The notes below the pieces were generated by a model. The model was not told the DNA's origin. It was given only the letters and a program-made list of their open reading frames with translations, and did not search any database. Shown in pieces: positions 30,041-32,946 of a DNA stretch of 32,946 nucleotides. Source of the stretch: Alphaproteobacteria bacterium (GTDB taxonomy: Bacteria > Pseudomonadota > Alphaproteobacteria > Rs-D84); contig JAFSOV010000017.1 of the NCBI GenBank assembly GCA_017443235.1, positions 1 to 32,946 on the forward strand, read 5' to 3'. How positions within the stretch are numbered: position 1 is the first letter of the stretch; each line of letters opens with the position of its first letter. Both the position numbers and the translations under genes were made by a program.

Positions 30041-32515
30041 ATGATTATCAAACCACACCATAAACGCAGGGCATTTTGGACATTTATTGTCACGATTGGT
30101 ATTATTGCCATTGGCCTGCTGGTTGCGCCAAATTTTATCAATTTGAATAAATTACGCCCTCACCTTGAATCTGCAATTTTTGCACAAACCGGGGTCAATT
30201 TGAAAATCAACGGCAATGTGAACTTCGGTTTCTTGGGCACAACCCATATTATTACGCACGACATTCAAACCCCAAACGGACACACAGACATCCTTGCGGT
30301 AAATTTGCCGTTTTCCAGTTTGTTTGATTTAGAAAACGCAAAACTGGGCACAATAACCGTGTACAGGCCGTACATCAACCTACACTCACTTTCTATGTTG
30401 CAATTAAAATATCATATGGCCGTAAATAACGCCACATTACACTTTATGGGCAAAGATTATAAAATTATTCGTGGTGTGTTCTATAACGGAACATTTGATG
30501 GCCAGGTCCGCACCAGCGAACATAAATACGATATTTCATTCAAAGGTAATGATTTTACGGTTACGAACAAAAACCTGAAATTAAACATCACAGGTGAATA
30601 CTTTCCATCCGGCGGTGCCGCAGGTATATTGGAAATAAACACCAACAAGATAAATTCTTGGTTTGGGTTTTCGGAACCAAACATAACACACAACGTCAAA
30701 TTAACAACAAATTTTTATTGGGATGGCGGATACGGATTTAAGTTTACAGACATTGTTGCGAATAATCTTCATGGTGATGTTACATTGGAACCAAATGGTT
30801 GGCGCACAATCAACGTTGAATCCGATAACATTTCATTTGATTTTTCTTTTCTGTCAAAACCGTCTAATTTTGCCAAAGACACAACATTAAAGGTTGATTT
30901 CTACGGCGACCTTGTATTTAATAATCATCGTTTTGAACACGTACAAATAGATGCTGTCGGTGTCCAAGATTATATACAAATAAATAAAATTATCGCAGAT
31001 TCTACTTCGTTCACCGGTGGAACCATTGATAAAGACGGTGCGCACGAAATAATGATTCGAACAATACTGGATGATAAAAAAACCGAATGTTTATTTTCCG
31101 GCACAGAAAATAATTTTGAATGCCAGAATTTTGTCTATGGCGACATAACCGGTAATTTGAAATATAAAAATCGGGTATTAGAGGCAGATATTTCATCAAA
31201 TCGCAAACTGGATTTGAAAGAATTAGAATCATATATTAAACGAATTGGCGCACAAAGTGCAACCATACGATTTAAGTTTGCAAATATGGGCGGGGTTTTC
31301 ACACAAACAAAAAAATCTTCTTCTATCAAATACGATTATATTTATGATAAAACATTATCTTGGTTAAACCCACACATGAAATCATTGCCGGCATTTATGA
31401 TGGACAGTCCGGGCAATATGGTATGGTCCGGCGACAGTTTTTCGTTCACCCCCAACACAAACGATTGGTCTTTGACATTGCACGACAATTTCTTTTACAT
31501 CACCGGCCAAGACATAAAAAAATGGTTTCCTGATTTAGACCTGAGGGTGATACACAGTCACGAATACATAATAACAGGATTCTATAATGACAAAGGCGAT
31601 GTGTCCGATTTAACCATTAAAATCGCCGGCCATACATTTACCGGAACCGCGGATAAACGTTCGTTGACATTACACACAGACAAACTATACATAGACGTAT
31701 TTTTAACGCCGGAATTCTTTGAACGATATGAAGAATTAGAATTCCTTACAAATTCACCATTATTATTACCATTTGAATTTTCAACAAATATATATTTAAC
31801 CGCCGACACATTGATATACGGTGAAAATTCATATAAAAATTTTGTATATTCATTAAAATCTGGAACACAAACATTTTCTATTACCGACAACGCGCGCGGA
31901 AATTTATTGGCAACAATTATCAAAGAACGTTCCACATACGACATATTCATCCAATTAAACAAATTTGTAATAAACGGCAAATTGTTACCAAATGAATACC
32001 CATTAAACATAATGGATACATCTATAACCGCAGAAATAAACCTTAAGACCCATGGTCACATTGCGCACGACATAAAGTATAATATGACGGGCGATATGGA
32101 TTTAACATTTGACGGGGGATATATTACCGGAATCGGCATCGACCAATTCTATATGGACACAGATAACCTGACCCGATTAAATGTAGAAGACCGTATTATG
32201 ATTGCATTGGAATCCGGCACAACGCGGTTAAAAAATATGCGGGTTATCGGCGAATACCAAAACGGGAATTTCACAACAACCAAACCCATAGAATTATCTA
32301 TCCGTCACGCAACCGCGGTCGGTATGTTGGATATCACAGACAACGCAATGAATGCCAAGTTCGATATAAATATGCGTGCGGTCGCGCCCGATTCGGTCAC
32401 CGTATCATTGAAGGTTGCACCAAATGGCCGGCGTGGATATTCAATATCTGAATTGATGCGGTATTTCGACCCGGCCTTTATGCGCAGTTTTATAAAAACA
32501 CACGATAAGTTTTAA
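30041..32515 (+). CDS. AsmA-family inner-membrane protein
   Basis: 824 aa. One N-terminal TM helix (12-29) followed at once by NFINLNKLRPHLESAIFAQT and GVNLKINGNVNFGF, the classic AsmA opening. The long middle is beta-strand-rich, fitting the repeating beta-groove of AsmA/TamB/YhdP proteins that bridge the envelope and carry lipid. The last 200 residues (MDLTFDGGYITGIGIDQFYM ... LEVKDRI-like NVEDRIMIALESGTTRLKNM ... AVAPDSVTVSLKVAPNG) match the AsmA C-terminal domain. GAGGGGGG is the ribosome site. Divergent from uvrB. Which AsmA subtype is not clear. Confidence 0.85.
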   Translation: MIIKPHHKRRAFWTFIVTIGIIAIGLLVAPNFINLNKLRPHLESAIFAQTGVNLKINGNVNFGFLGTTHIITHDIQTPNGHTDILAVNLPFSSLFDLENAKLGTITVYRPYINLHSLSMLQLKYHMAVNNATLHFMGKDYKIIRGVFYNGTFDGQVRTSEHKYDISFKGNDFTVTNKNLKLNITGEYFPSGGAAGILEINTNKINSWFGFSEPNITHNVKLTTNFYWDGGYGFKFTDIVANNLHGDVTLEPNGWRTINVESDNISFDFSFLSKPSNFAKDTTLKVDFYGDLVFNNHRFEHVQIDAVGVQDYIQINKIIADSTSFTGGTIDKDGAHEIMIRTILDDKKTECLFSGTENNFECQNFVYGDITGNLKYKNRVLEADISSNRKLDLKELESYIKRIGAQSATIRFKFANMGGVFTQTKKSSSIKYDYIYDKTLSWLNPHMKSLPAFMMDSPGNMVWSGDSFSFTPNTNDWSLTLHDNFFYITGQDIKKWFPDLDLRVIHSHEYIITGFYNDKGDVSDLTIKIAGHTFTGTADKRSLTLHTDKLYIDVFLTPEFFERYEELEFLTNSPLLLPFEFSTNIYLTADTLIYGENSYKNFVYSLKSGTQTFSITDNARGNLLATIIKERSTYDIFIQLNKFVINGKLLPNEYPLNIMDTSITAEINLKTHGHIAHDIKYNMTGDMDLTFDGGYITGIGIDQFYMDTDNLTRLNVEDRIMIALESGTTRLKNMRVIGEYQNGNFTTTKPIELSIRHATAVGMLDITDNAMNAKFDINMRAVAPDSVTVSLKVAPNGRRGYSISELMRYFDPAFMRSFIKTHDKF

Positions 32516-32517
32516 TT

Positions 32518-32544
32518 AAAAAATCGCCCGCAAACGCGGGCGAT
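32518..32544 (-). terminator. Terminator of aspS
   Basis: ATCGCCCGC/GCGGGCGAT stem (32523-32531 with 32536-32544), loop 4 nt. On the minus strand six T follow, so it ends aspS; on the plus strand it may slow AsmA transcription but has no T-run. Confidence 0.8.
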
Positions 32545-32549
32545 ACTGC

Positions 32550-32946
32550 TTAGTTCTTTTTTCTAACCTGGATATGAACGTCACGCAATTGTTGTTCGCT
32601 GACTTCGTTTGGTGACCCCATCAGCAAATCTTGCCCGCGTTGATTTGCCGGGAACGCGACAATTTCACGCAGACTGTCACCATTACCCAACACTTCGGAA
32701 ATCAAACGTTCAATTCCAAACGCGCATCCGCCGTGTGGTGGCGCGCCGTATTGGAACGATGTGTACAGGCCGGAAAAGTTCTTTTCAACCGCCTCGATTG
32801 GATATCCGGCGATCTCAAAACATTTCTTCATAACATCGGGGTTATAATTACGCAGGCCCCCACTGCACAGTTCCATACCGTTTAAGACCATATCGAACTG
32901 GGCCGCCTTAATCGTGAACGGGTCACGCGTCTCCAATTCCGCCGAT
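32550..32946 (-). CDS. aspS: Aspartyl-tRNA synthetase, C-terminal part (runs off right edge)
   Basis: 132 codons of the catalytic domain end, open to the window edge; the true start lies outside. Class II motif 3 region: YGAPPHGGCAFGIERLISEV, with the preceding GMELCSGGLRNYNPDVMKK and the ending REIVAFPANQRGQDLLMGSPNEV typical of bacterial AspRS. The usual HGGIAPGxDR reads HGGCAFGIER here; the motif 3 Arg is kept. It charges tRNA with Asp (and possibly tRNA-Asn, if non-discriminating). Confidence 0.92.
   Translation of the reverse strand, partial: SAELETRDPFTIKAAQFDMVLNGMELCSGGLRNYNPDVMKKCFEIAGYPIEAVEKNFSGLYTSFQYGAPPHGGCAFGIERLISEVLGNGDSLREIVAFPANQRGQDLLMGSPNEVSEQQLRDVHIQVRKKN

Noticed and set aside
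1..32946. CRISPR array, IS element with transposase, rRNA
   Set aside because: No regularly spaced repeats, no transposase signature and no rRNA-like stretch were seen.

Overview
The window looks like a chromosomal segment of an uncultured, probably host-associated alphaproteobacterium. The pointers are the style of the LolD/LolC, AspRS and FtsQ/FtsA genes, a DUF3768 gene (a family I associate with Alphaproteobacteria), many Cys-rich secreted proteins of unknown function, and fairly AT-rich, compactly packed genes. I think of the RF32/Rickettsiales-like gut lineages, but that placement is inference.

Layout. (1) 1-1142: the start of a secreted Cys-rich protein (runs off the left edge) behind a promoter and an about 210-nt leader that folds into a closed multi-arm RNA. 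(2) 1217-7737, minus strand: a HAD phosphatase, then an operon read marR > tolC-like > very short adaptor > RND pump > NADAR protein. The pump lacks the usual paired Asp in TM4 and the adaptor seems to lack the alpha-hairpin. (3) 7880-7953: tRNA-Gln(UUG). (4) 7935-18158: a 10.2-kb integrated element in the 3' end of that tRNA, bounded by 19-bp direct repeats. It carries a tyrosine integrase, a winged-helix regulator with twin operators, a small HUH-type replication initiator among strong hairpins, an operon of four small genes (one DUF3768), and a two-gene cargo of secreted proteins, one ending in an HExxH zinc-protease-like domain. (5) 18159-19500: a scar-like stretch with the displaced tRNA terminator, a 140-bp palindromic element, a frameshifted gene, a weakly GNAT-like gene and a possible decayed tRNA fragment. 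(6) 19530-24612, minus strand: a six-gene envelope operon with lolD and lolC, a secretin-like lipoprotein, and exported proteins. (7) 24687-27599, plus strand: a small lipoprotein, ftsQ, and one continuous frame that fuses FtsA to ribulose-5-phosphate 3-epimerase. (8) 27586-32946: tsaE and uvrB (minus), an AsmA-like protein (plus), and the 3' part of aspS (minus).

Most notable: the FtsA-Rpe fusion; the tRNA-Gln element with an HUH Rep and a secreted metalloprotease-like cargo; the structured leader at 930-1142; an RND pump missing its proton-relay aspartates; and at least three to four genes whose -10 box ends only 7-8 nt before the start codon, implying leaderless mRNAs. All family calls come from reading motifs by eye; no database search was run.
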